From DASQUK01 sp046723645 (GTDB lineage Bacteria; Actinomycetota; Acidimicrobiia; Acidimicrobiales; VFJN01): DNA of 19,361 nucleotides. Where the stretch lies: contig JBKOUY010000239.1 of the NCBI GenBank assembly GCA_046723645.1, positions 1 through 19,361 of the forward strand. Reading direction: 5' to 3'. Made by a program: the position numbers and the translations under genes. Position 1 is the first letter of the stretch. The number at the start of each line of letters is the position of its first letter. Positions 7,249 through 15,317 of this stretch are shown here, piece after piece. The notes under the pieces were generated by a model, which made no database searches, was not told the origin of the DNA, and was given only the letters and a program-made list of their open reading frames with translations.

Positions 7249-10200
7249 TCAGCGGTTGTACCGGTCGAGGTGGCCGCTGACCAGGGGGAACACGTCGGCG
7301 GCGGCGTCGCGACCGATCAGGGCGTCGAGATGCGCGTAGCCGGGCAGGACCACACGCTCGTACAGCGCCGGATCGTTGACCTCCTGCAGCCAGCGGAGGG
7401 TCCGGAGGCTGCCCTCGGGGCGGAAGATCTGGTTGCGCTCGCCCTGCACCAGGAGGATCGGGATCCGCAGGCGCTCCGGGTGGCCGACGTAGCTGTCTGC
7501 ACCGTCGGCGGCCACCACCTTGCGCGCCTTCATGATGACGGCCAGGTGGTCGAGGGCCCGCAGGTTGCCGACCCCGAACATGTTGTCCAGCCGCTCGTGG
7601 GTGAGGTCGTTGAGCTGTTCGTGGGCATGGGTGCAGCCGTAGATGGCGTTGATCCATCGGCACACCGGCTTGCCGCACCGCTCCCCCTCCGGCATCGGCA
7701 CCGCTCGCAGCCCGAGATCCAGGAGCTTGCGGACCACGGAGCCGCCCGTGAACGGCGCCACCCTGTCCAGGCCCAACCGGCCCAGGAGCAGGCCGACCCC
7801 GAGCGCCGCCTTGGCGCGGTTGAGCAGCGACGTGACCGGATGCAGCGTGAACTGCATGCACACGGCGGAGCGCACGTCGGGGATGCTCCCCGAGGCCAGC
7901 GCCATCATCAGCGACGCCGATCCGACGCAGTGGCCCACCGCCTGCACACTCGACGCCCCGGTCACCCGCAGCACCTCGGTCACGGCCGCGGGCCAGTCAG
8001 CGGTGGCGATGTCGTCGAGCGTGAACGATGTGCGCGACGAGGGCAGGTCGATCCCGGCCCGGTAGTCGAACAGCCACACGTCGTAGCCCTTGGCCACGAA
8101 GTGTTCCGTGAGGTTGGTGTCGATGGTTCCGCCGATGAACGACATGGCCGACATCCCGAACCCCGGAGCGAGCAGCACGGGCCCGCGACGCCCGCCCTCG
8201 TAGCGAGTCAACCGCAGCCATGCACCGTCGCCCACGTCACTGCCCTCGTGCCACCCGCCGTCCCGGTCGCACCAGCGTGGCTCCGCCGCGGGCAACCTGA
8301 GGCGTCGGGTGCCGTCGCCGGTGGGCGGGACCGGGACGGGGGGCGCGGCCGGGAAGTGTCCGACCCCGTCGAGCGGCCCGCCGTACACGGAGCCCAGCGA
8401 GCGCAGGAACCGCGTCGAGAACCGGGCCAGCCACCGCGCTCGCTCGAGCGACCCGTCGACACCGGACACCCGCATGGTGCTGAGCTGGCGGGCGAAGTCG
8501 GGGGCGGTCAGGCGCATGACGCCGGCGGCCACCACGCCCTGCCCGGGGCCACCGGTGATCGTCACGTAGAGCGTGGTCGTGTCGGCCCACGCGTCGAACC
8601 CGGAGCGGTCGTGCAGGTACTTGATGCCCTCGAAGCCGAATTCCCCTCCGTCCTCTGCCACGAGGCGCATCGCGTAGCGCATGTGCCACGTTTCGACGTG
8701 GGTGCGATCCTCCTGCATCAGGCGGAAGGTCCCGTCCACAACGCGGAGGCGCTGCGGCGACAGCACCGGGGCGATCACGGTGCCTGACAGGCGGCCCGGC
8801 ATCGCCGGATCGCGGAGCAGCGCCTCGAGGTCGTCGATGTTCACGGTCAGGACGAACTCCAGCCGCGTGCCCTCGGCCCGCCCCCGCTGTTCGCCGGCGA
8901 CGGGGTCGCCGTCGATCGATGGCGCGGCCCAGCCCACCATCCGCTCGGTGAAGGTCACGCCCGGCCGTCGGAGGGGAGGCGCCGGGGGCCGGGGGGTCGG
9001 AACGGGGCCCCGTTCGCGCCAGCCGCGGTCGGCGGCCAGGAGGTCCGACGCGCGCTCGGCCAGCGCCGAGATGGTGAGGAGCGGGTTGACGGCCAGGGGG
9101 CGCGGCACCACGGCGCCGTCTGCCACCACGAGGCCATCATGGACCTCGCCGTTCGCACCCGTGAACACCCGGCCCGCGTGGTCGACCACCCCCCGCTCAC
9201 CGTCGTCGCCCATGGGGCAACCACCGAGGGGGTGGACGGTCAGCAGCGACTTGTTGAACAGCGGCGTCGACAAGGGATTGCCGACGAACGTCGCGCCCAG
9301 GGAGGCGCTCATCTTCTGGAGCACCTCCGCGTTGCGGTCGAACACGGGGCGGTCGCCCGCACCCACCCAGTCGACCTGCACCGTGTCGCCCTCCAACCGC
9401 AGCCGGCCGTCGCCCGCGTCGTCGCTCATGACGAGGTACGTCAGCGTGTCGTCGGCGGCACCGCCGCGCCGGGCGAGGACCCGCCGGGGGTTACGCCGGA
9501 GCCGGCGCGACACACGGCGGGCGAACGCACGCAGACCACCGGCACCGCCGGCCTCGGACGCCACCGCCAGGGCCGCCGGCATCAGCGGCCTGAGCGCGCC
9601 GGGGATGGCGCCCTCCTCCACGAGCAGCGCGCGAGACCGGTCGGCGGTGAGGTCGACCATGCCGGTGATGCACGGTCCCACGGTTGTCTCGGGGGTTGGA
9701 TGGCGGCGGCCGGTGCCCAAGCCGCGAACCGGGACCTCCGCGTCGTAGCCGAACGCCAGGACGTCGCCGTTGCCGCTGAACCGTGACCCCAGGCGGGGCG
9801 AGACGGCCAGGCCCTCGCTGCGGGACCGCATGAGGATCTGGGTAGAGCCGAGCGTGCCGGCCGCCAGCACGACCACGTCCGCGAACACGAAGGAGGCCGG
9901 CGCGCCGAGGCGGTGCCGCCCGTCGCCGGGCGCGTCGAACGTGACGATCCAGCCACGTCGTCCCCCGAGTGCGGGGCGGACGGTGCGCACCGGCGTCTCG
10001 CAGAAGATCTCCGCACCGTGGGCCACGGCGTCGGGGAGGTAGTTCACGAGCACGGTGTTCTTCGCGTTGTGGTTGCACCCGCTGACGCAGTCGCCGCACA
10101 GGGTGCAGGCCTCCTGGTGGACGCCGGCGGCGTTGACGCCCGCCTCGAACGTGACGTTGATCTGGGGGCGCTCGATGGTCGCCGAGACACCCTCGGCGGC

Positions 10201-10737
10201 GAGCCCGAGGGCGACGAGCTTGGCGGGTCCGGGCCATTCGTCGGGGTACGGCGTCGAGCCGAGCATCCGCTCCGCGCGCTCGAAGTAGGGGGCGAGCTCG
10301 TCGCTGCCGGAGCCCCGCAGCTCGGTCGGCCAGCGCTCGTCGTCGAAGACCCAGGCCGGCGGGCGCAGCGCGACGCCGGCGTTGATCAGCGACGTACCGC
10401 CCAGGCCGCAGCCCACCATGACGCTGACCTCGTCGTCGGCATGGAGCTCGAACAGCGCGGAGCGGGGACCGATGCGGCGGCGGGGCGTGCGGACCTGGAC
10501 CTGGCGCGCCGCCCGCCATGGCGTGTCCGGATAGTCGCCGGGGCGGAGCTCTCGCCCCCGCTCGAGCACGCACACCGACCGCCCCAACCGGGCCAGTCGG
10601 GACGCGGCGATCGAGCCGCCGTAGCCGCTGCCGACGACCACGACCTCGTAGCGCTCGCGTAGGCGGTCGAGCGGGAGCGACAACCTCGCCTCCCGCTCCA
10701 CGGCCGCTCGGGCGGCGGCCTCGTTCTCCTGTATCAC
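7249..10737 (-). CDS. GMC oxidoreductase (cholesterol oxidase-like) fused to a middle domain and an alpha/beta hydrolase
   Basis: 1162 residues in three parts. (1) FAD-dependent GMC oxidase, residues 28-570: dinucleotide motif VVVVGSGYGG (32-41), VGCGLGGTSLINAG (108-121), a cysteine cluster CTLCGDCVSGC (211-221), VHPLGGCPMG with His502, and Asn551 in AVNPLLTISALAER; His/Asn is the GMC catalytic pair. (2) A beta-rich middle domain, about 590-760, of the type found in related large oxidases. (3) An alpha/beta hydrolase, about 845-1160, with nucleophile elbow GHCVG (Cys937 instead of Ser) and catalytic His1136 in GYAHLD. The usual Asp site reads GERNQIF (1099-1105). No signal peptide, so probably cytoplasmic. 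Likely substrate is a sterol, steroid or other lipid-like alcohol, by family only. The start is GTG at 10737, with GGGGA just upstream. It converges with the 3899 regulator (29-bp gap) and is divergent from the BTAD regulator. Confidence 0.9.
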   Translation of the reverse strand: MIQENEAAARAAVEREARLSLPLDRLRERYEVVVVGSGYGGSIAASRLARLGRSVCVLERGRELRPGDYPDTPWRAARQVQVRTPRRRIGPRSALFELHADDEVSVMVGCGLGGTSLINAGVALRPPAWVFDDERWPTELRGSGSDELAPYFERAERMLGSTPYPDEWPGPAKLVALGLAAEGVSATIERPQINVTFEAGVNAAGVHQEACTLCGDCVSGCNHNAKNTVLVNYLPDAVAHGAEIFCETPVRTVRPALGGRRGWIVTFDAPGDGRHRLGAPASFVFADVVVLAAGTLGSTQILMRSRSEGLAVSPRLGSRFSGNGDVLAFGYDAEVPVRGLGTGRRHPTPETTVGPCITGMVDLTADRSRALLVEEGAIPGALRPLMPAALAVASEAGGAGGLRAFARRVSRRLRRNPRRVLARRGGAADDTLTYLVMSDDAGDGRLRLEGDTVQVDWVGAGDRPVFDRNAEVLQKMSASLGATFVGNPLSTPLFNKSLLTVHPLGGCPMGDDGERGVVDHAGRVFTGANGEVHDGLVVADGAVVPRPLAVNPLLTISALAERASDLLAADRGWRERGPVPTPRPPAPPLRRPGVTFTERMVGWAAPSIDGDPVAGEQRGRAEGTRLEFVLTVNIDDLEALLRDPAMPGRLSGTVIAPVLSPQRLRVVDGTFRLMQEDRTHVETWHMRYAMRLVAEDGGEFGFEGIKYLHDRSGFDAWADTTTLYVTITGGPGQGVVAAGVMRLTAPDFARQLSTMRVSGVDGSLERARWLARFSTRFLRSLGSVYGGPLDGVGHFPAAPPVPVPPTGDGTRRLRLPAAEPRWCDRDGGWHEGSDVGDGAWLRLTRYEGGRRGPVLLAPGFGMSAMSFIGGTIDTNLTEHFVAKGYDVWLFDYRAGIDLPSSRTSFTLDDIATADWPAAVTEVLRVTGASSVQAVGHCVGSASLMMALASGSIPDVRSAVCMQFTLHPVTSLLNRAKAALGVGLLLGRLGLDRVAPFTGGSVVRKLLDLGLRAVPMPEGERCGKPVCRWINAIYGCTHAHEQLNDLTHERLDNMFGVGNLRALDHLAVIMKARKVVAADGADSYVGHPERLRIPILLVQGERNQIFRPEGSLRTLRWLQEVNDPALYERVVLPGYAHLDALIGRDAAADVFPLVSGHLDRYNR

Positions 10738-10790
10738 CGTCCCCGGGCCTTTCTATGTGTTGCCTGCTGCCTGTCCTGCACGGTCGCGCA

Positions 10791-10822
10791 AGTGGGCCGG
10801 CCCCGCCGCAGGCCGGCCCACT
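10791..10822. repeat. perfect 12-bp inverted repeat in the divergent intergenic region
   Basis: AGTGGGCCGGCC (10791-10802) and GGCCGGCCCACT (10811-10822) are exact reverse complements around an 8-base spacer. The repeat lies 53 bases upstream of the GMC/hydrolase start, within the 298-bp gap between that gene and the BTAD regulator. No T-tract follows on either strand. It may be an operator for a dimeric regulator or a leader hairpin of the GMC transcript. The rest of the gap shows the direct repeats at 10931-10950 and no gene. Confidence 0.7.
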
Positions 10823-10930
10823 GCCGGGGTGCATCCGCCGTGTTCACCCCTGGCCCCGCCACGAATTTCCGCCGCAACGTGTCGGGGGGGATGGCACGTG
10901 GTTGCTCCGTGGCGGTCATGGTGCACGCGG

Positions 10931-10950
10931 CCGCGCAACATCCGCGCAAC
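10931..10950 (+). promoter_or_regulatory. 11-bp-phased direct repeat, possible SARP/BTAD operator
   Basis: CCGCGCAAC occurs at 10931-10939 and again at 10942-10950, one DNA helical turn (11 bp) apart. A related CCGCCGCAAC lies further upstream at 10869-10878. SARP-family regulators typically bind direct repeats with 11-bp phasing near their target promoters, and this site lies upstream of a SARP/BTAD gene. The last repeat is about 35 bases from the candidate -10 at 10986, further than the usual SARP arrangement, so the assignment is tentative. Confidence 0.4.
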
Positions 10951-10985
10951 GCCAACTGATGAACGCCCGGCAAACGCCCCACTCC

Positions 10986-10991
10986 TATACA
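10986..10991 (+). promoter_or_regulatory. possible -10 element for the BTAD regulator
   Basis: TATACA is one of the few AT-rich hexamers in the 298-bp gap. It would place the transcription start near 10998 and give a leader of about 38 bases ending in the strong ribosome binding site at 11023-11032. No clear -35 is seen. An in-frame ATG at 10991 overlaps it but lacks a ribosome binding site. Confidence 0.25.
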
Positions 10992-11022
10992 TGACCTGGG
11001 CTTTCAGGGTGACAGACTCGTT

Positions 11023-11032
11023 GGGGAGGAGG
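11023..11032 (+). promoter_or_regulatory. ribosome binding site deciding the BTAD regulator start
   Basis: GGGGAGGAGG lies three bases before GTG 11036, with its inner GGAGG core about six bases away. It is one of the strongest Shine-Dalgarno sequences in the window. It favours GTG 11036 over the in-frame ATG at 10991, which has no purine-rich site upstream. Confidence 0.7.
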
Positions 11033-11035
11033 CAC

Positions 11036-14000
11036 GTGCGTCTCGAGGTCACGCTCATCGGCGACATCACGCTCGGGGGCGAGAGCGAGGAGACCCGGCG
11101 GTCGCTGCCGGGAGGGAACGCCCGGGTCACCCTGGCGCTGCTGACGATAGAACGCGCCGAGGGCGTCACGTCGGAGCGCCTCGCCGAGGTGCTGTGGCCC
11201 GACGGCCTGCCGGCGACCTGGCGCTCGGCGTTGCGCATGACCATGAGCCGCGTCCGATCGTTCCTCAAGGAGGCGCTGGGGCCCACGGCACCGGATCCCA
11301 TCGTGGCCCAGGGCGGCCGCTACCGGTGGCAGCTGCCCGACGACGTATCGCTCCAGGTCGACGCCGAGGACGGCGACCGGCTCCTGGCCGCCGCCCGCGG
11401 GGCCCTTGCCTCCGGCGACCACGCCGCCGCCTATCGGGACGCAACGCGCGCCGCCGACCGGCTCCGGGGCCCATTCCTGGCCGGGCGTCACGGGCCCTGG
11501 GTCGACGAGCAACGCGACCGGCTGTCGGACCTGTTGGTGGCGGCGCTCGAGGCCGCAAGCGTGGCGGCGGCGGCCAGCGGTGACGCGGCCGCGGCGCTGG
11601 CGCTCGCCGACGACGCCGTCGAGCGCGCCCCTCTGCGGGAGAGCGCCCACCGCGCCCGCATGGGCGCACACGCCGCCGCCGGCAACCGCGGCGAGGCCCT
11701 CCTCGCCTACCAGCGCCTGCGCCGCGTCCTGGCCGACCAGCTCGGGGTCGACCCGGACGCCGAGACCGAGGCGGCGTACCTACAGCTGTTGGGGCCGGCG
11801 GCGCCGGCGCGTCCGACCCGAACGGGGATGGGCGCGGGCGTGGCCGAGGCCACCGATGCGGGCGGCGGGGCCGCATCGCCGCCACCGTTCGTCGGTCGCG
11901 ACGCGGAGCTGGCGGCGCTCGACGCTGCGTGGGACCGCGCCGCGACCGGCGCCCGCCACGTCGTCGTCGTGACCGGGGAGGCGGGCATCGGCAAGACCCG
12001 CCTGGCCACGGAGGCGGCCCGGAGGGTCTCGACGCAGGGCGGGCTGGTGCTGTTCGGACGCTGCGATCAGGAAGCGATCGTGCCGTACCAGCCGATCGTC
12101 GAAGCGCTCGACGGCTACGTCGCAGCCACGCCGGCCGACGAGCTCCCGCCGCTGGACGAGGCGGCCCGCGCCGAGCTGGCCGCCGTGCTGCCGTCGCTCG
12201 ACGGGCGCCTCGCCGGCCGCAGCGGCCCCGATGGGCGAGCGCGCCTGTTCGACGCCGTCACGGCCCTCGTGGCGTCGGCCGCGGCCGATCGGGCGGTCCT
12301 ACTCGTGCTCGACGACCTGCAATGGGCCGACGACGACACCCTGCTGCTCGTTCGCCACCTCCTACGGCGCGCCGGCGACGCACCGGTGCTGGTCGTCGCC
12401 GTCTCGCGGGACCACGACGTCGCCCCGGGCAGCGTCCTGGGCGACGTCATCCATGCCCTCGACCGAGACGGCTGGGTGCGCCGCCTGCCGCTGGGAGGGC
12501 TCGACGAGGCCGACGTCCGGGCCCTCGTGCGGCGAACCGTCTCGACCCCCCGCGATCAGGTGGCGCTCACGCGCCGGCTGATGGCCGAGACCGCCGGCAA
12601 TCCCTTCCTGGTCACGGAGATGCTGCGCACGCCGTTGGACGCGGGCGATGCGCAGATCCCGCTCGGCGTCCAGGAGCTGGTCGCCGGCCGGCTGGGACGG
12701 CTCGGCGTCGCGGCCACCGAGCTGCTGCGGGCGGCGGCGGTGGCCGGGTCCCGCTTCGAGCTCGACCTGGTGGCGACGGCTGCGGGCCTCGACGAGGACG
12801 CCACCCTCGACGGCCTCGATGCCGCGCTGGCGTCGGGACTCGTCGTCGAGGAGAGCGACGAGCGCTACCGGTTCCCGCACGACATCGTGCGCCGCACCCT
12901 CGTCGCCCAGCTGAGCGGGGCCCGGCGCCGCGCCCTGCACGCCCGGTTGGCGGACGCCATCGAGGCCCGGCGCCCGGACCGCCTCGCGGCCTACACGGCC
13001 GTCCTTGCGCATCACACGTCTGCGACCGCCGGCCCGCGGGGCGATCAACGAGCGGTGGGCTGGTCACGGGCGGCGGCCGCCCAGGCGACCGCGCGCCGGG
13101 CGCTGGTCGAGGCGGTGCGATTGGAGCGCCAAGCCCTCAGCCACCTGCCGGGCGACGACGGCGGCCAGCGGGCCGAGGTGCTCATGGAGCTGGCGATTGC
13201 GCTCCTTGCCGCCGGCGATCCCGGCGGGGAATCGACCCTCATCGACGCGGCCGCGGCGGCGCGCCAGCACGGCCGCCCCGACGTGCTCGCCCGCGTCGCC
13301 CTGGCGCTGGCCGACCGTGCCGGGGCTCGCCCGGAGCTTCGGACCGATGCCGCCGCCCTCGTGGATGCCGCGCTGGCATCGTTTCGGCCGGCCGACGAAG
13401 GGGGCGGGCTCGTGCACGCCCGGCTGCTGGCCCGCGCAGTCGCGCTGGGGGGCTCCCGCGACGGGGCCCGGCGCCCGGGCGACGAGGCCCTGCGCGCCCT
13501 GCGCCGGCGGCTCGAGGCCCTCGGTGGTCCGGATCACCTGGACGAGCGGAACGCACTCGCCGGCGACCTGGCCATCCTGGCGGACGCGGCGGGCGATCGC
13601 GCCTTGGCGGTCGTGGCCGCCCATGAGCGCGCGATGGCGGCGGCGCTGGCCGGCGACGACGAGTCGGCCCACGCCTGCCTCCGCGTCATCGAGGAGGCTG
13701 CGGCCAAGGCCGATGACACGGTCGCCGCGGCGCTGGTGGCGGAGCACGAGGCCGCCCGGGCGGCAATGAGCGGCCACTTCGACGACGCGCTGGTTGCGAT
13801 CGAGGCCGCCGCCCGCGCCCGCGACGCCCTCGACGGGCCGGAGGCGGCCGCCGTGGTGGCCCGGCGGCATCGGGCGATCGTGGGCTGGATGCGGGGCGCA
13901 CCGGGGGACGTCCGCACCGAGACCGATCCGCCGGACGGGCCGGACACACGCTGGGACGCCGCGCTCGAGCTCCTCGTCCACGGTCAGTCCGACCGCGCCC

Positions 14001-14437
14001 GGGTCCTCGCACGCGACGTGGTCACGGGCGTCAGCCCGCTGCCCGCGGGCGACGAGCGGCTCCACGCCCTCGGTGTCCTGGCGATCGTGGCGGCCGACCT
14101 CCGCGATCCCGCACTCGTCGACGCGGCCAGGGCCCTGCTGGCCCCGCACGCCGACCTGACGTGCGGCATCGGCTACCGCACCTTCGCCGGCGTCGCCGCG
14201 TTCCACCTGGGCCGGCTGGCTGCGGTGTCGGGGGAATGGGCCGACGCCGAGCGCCACCTGGTGGTAGCGCTGCACCGCCACAGCGCGCTCCAGGCCCGGC
14301 CGTGGGTGGCGTTCACGCAGCGCGTGCGGGCCGACGTGCTCGAGGCGCGGGGGCGGCCATCGGATCGGGAGTGGGTGACCGTCCTGCGCGGCGAGTCCGG
14401 TTGGTTGACGGCAAGGCTGGGGCTCCGCGAGCTCTAA
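11036..14437 (+). CDS. BTAD/SARP (AfsR-like) transcriptional regulator with ATPase and TPR domains
   Basis: 1133 residues. The N-terminus is an OmpR-type winged helix (about 1-100), with ERLAEVLWPDG (47-57) and RSALRMTMSRVRSFL (63-77). A bacterial transcriptional activation domain follows (about 108-253), ending in LADQLGVDPDAETEAAY. Then comes a STAND-type ATPase with FVGRDAEL (285-292), Walker A GEAGIGKT (314-321) and Walker B VLLVLDDLQW (421-430, Asp426-Asp427). The remainder (about 600-1130) is TPR-like. This order is that of AfsR/SARP activators of secondary or specialised metabolism; no C-terminal LuxR domain is present. The ATPase and tail are clearly related to the 3899 protein (both have VLxGRxDxEAxxPYQxI after Walker A). 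The gene is divergent from the GMC/hydrolase fusion, its most likely target, and converges with sufC (19-bp gap). Confidence 0.9.
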   Translation: MRLEVTLIGDITLGGESEETRRSLPGGNARVTLALLTIERAEGVTSERLAEVLWPDGLPATWRSALRMTMSRVRSFLKEALGPTAPDPIVAQGGRYRWQLPDDVSLQVDAEDGDRLLAAARGALASGDHAAAYRDATRAADRLRGPFLAGRHGPWVDEQRDRLSDLLVAALEAASVAAAASGDAAAALALADDAVERAPLRESAHRARMGAHAAAGNRGEALLAYQRLRRVLADQLGVDPDAETEAAYLQLLGPAAPARPTRTGMGAGVAEATDAGGGAASPPPFVGRDAELAALDAAWDRAATGARHVVVVTGEAGIGKTRLATEAARRVSTQGGLVLFGRCDQEAIVPYQPIVEALDGYVAATPADELPPLDEAARAELAAVLPSLDGRLAGRSGPDGRARLFDAVTALVASAAADRAVLLVLDDLQWADDDTLLLVRHLLRRAGDAPVLVVAVSRDHDVAPGSVLGDVIHALDRDGWVRRLPLGGLDEADVRALVRRTVSTPRDQVALTRRLMAETAGNPFLVTEMLRTPLDAGDAQIPLGVQELVAGRLGRLGVAATELLRAAAVAGSRFELDLVATAAGLDEDATLDGLDAALASGLVVEESDERYRFPHDIVRRTLVAQLSGARRRALHARLADAIEARRPDRLAAYTAVLAHHTSATAGPRGDQRAVGWSRAAAAQATARRALVEAVRLERQALSHLPGDDGGQRAEVLMELAIALLAAGDPGGESTLIDAAAAARQHGRPDVLARVALALADRAGARPELRTDAAALVDAALASFRPADEGGGLVHARLLARAVALGGSRDGARRPGDEALRALRRRLEALGGPDHLDERNALAGDLAILADAAGDRALAVVAAHERAMAAALAGDDESAHACLRVIEEAAAKADDTVAAALVAEHEAARAAMSGHFDDALVAIEAAARARDALDGPEAAAVVARRHRAIVGWMRGAPGDVRTETDPPDGPDTRWDAALELLVHGQSDRARVLARDVVTGVSPLPAGDERLHALGVLAIVAADLRDPALVDAARALLAPHADLTCGIGYRTFAGVAAFHLGRLAAVSGEWADAERHLVVALHRHSALQARPWVAFTQRVRADVLEARGRPSDREWVTVLRGESGWLTARLGLREL

Positions 14438-14456
14438 GGGGCCGAGCGGCGCAGCC

Positions 14457-15317
14457 TCAGGCCAGCGGGTCCGCGAACGGGTCGCCGCCGCCCGGGCCGC
14501 CGAACGGATCCTCGATGGCCGGGCGGATGGAGACGGGCTGGCCCTCCTCGGCCTCGCCGGCCAGCTCGGCGCCCAGCATCCCGGCGTAGCCCTGTTCCTC
14601 CAGCTCCTCCGACAGCTCGGGCCCGCCGGACCGGACGATCTGCCCCTGCGCGATGACGTGCACCCGGTCGGCCCGGAGCTCGTGCAGCAGCCGGCTGTAG
14701 TGCGTGATCGCGAGGACGCCGAGGCCGACCTCGTTGGTGGCGGCCTCCACCCGGCGGGCGCACGCCCGCAGGGCGTCGATGTCGAGGCCGGAGTCGACCT
14801 CGTCCAGCAGCGCGATGGCCGGTCGCAGCACGCCGAGCTGCAGCGTCTCGTTCTTCTTCTTCTCGCCGCCCGACAGATCGACGTTCAGCGGGCGGTCGAT
14901 GAGCCGGGGGTCTAGCGCCAGGCGCTCGGCCTCGGCGCGGATGTCGAGGTCGATCGCGCTTGGGTCGCGCCCCCCGGCCCGGGCGGCCGATTCGAGGAGC
15001 GCGTGGAGCGACACGCCCGGCACCTCGGTCGGGTACTGCAGGGCCAGGAACAGCCCGGCCTGCGCCCGCTGCCAGGGCTCGAGCTCCAGGAGGTCGACGC
15101 CGTCGAGCGTGACCGTCCCGCCCAGCACCTCGTAGCCCGGCCGGCCCATGACCACATGCGCCAGGGTGGACTTGCCCGATCCGTTGGGACCCATCACCGC
15201 GTGCACCTCGCCCGACCTCACCGTCAGGTCAATGCCGCGCAGGATCTCCTTGCCCGACACGCCCGCCCGCAGGCCGGTGATCTCGAGCACGTGTCCGACC
15301 TTGGCTGCACCACTCAT
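14457..15317 (-). CDS. sufC: SufC, Fe-S cluster assembly ATPase
   Basis: SufC is the ABC-type ATPase that drives the SufBCD scaffold during iron-sulfur cluster assembly in the cytoplasm. All ABC motifs are intact: Walker A GPNGSGKST (43-51), Q-loop Gln94 in LALQYPTEVPG, signature LSGGEKKKNE (148-157), Walker B IALLDEVDSG (168-177) and the switch His206. The KKKNE variant of the signature is typical of SufC. At 286 residues it exceeds the usual 245-260; the extra is an acidic, Gly/Pro-rich tail from about 252 with DPF repeated at 270 and 279. Its ATG overlaps the Rieske gene's stop by four bases (ATGA), so the two are translationally coupled. It is the last gene of the operon, and no sufS or sufU follows. 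Confidence 0.97.
   Translation of the reverse strand: MSGAAKVGHVLEITGLRAGVSGKEILRGIDLTVRSGEVHAVMGPNGSGKSTLAHVVMGRPGYEVLGGTVTLDGVDLLELEPWQRAQAGLFLALQYPTEVPGVSLHALLESAARAGGRDPSAIDLDIRAEAERLALDPRLIDRPLNVDLSGGEKKKNETLQLGVLRPAIALLDEVDSGLDIDALRACARRVEAATNEVGLGVLAITHYSRLLHELRADRVHVIAQGQIVRSGGPELSEELEEQGYAGMLGAELAGEAEEGQPVSIRPAIEDPFGGPGGGDPFADPLA

Noticed and set aside
2165..10878. CCGCAAC heptamer seen upstream of the ThDP gene, the 3899 regulator and the BTAD gene
   Set aside because: It also occurs inside coding sequence (near 2617) and is GC-rich and short, so a shared regulatory motif is not supported without counting.
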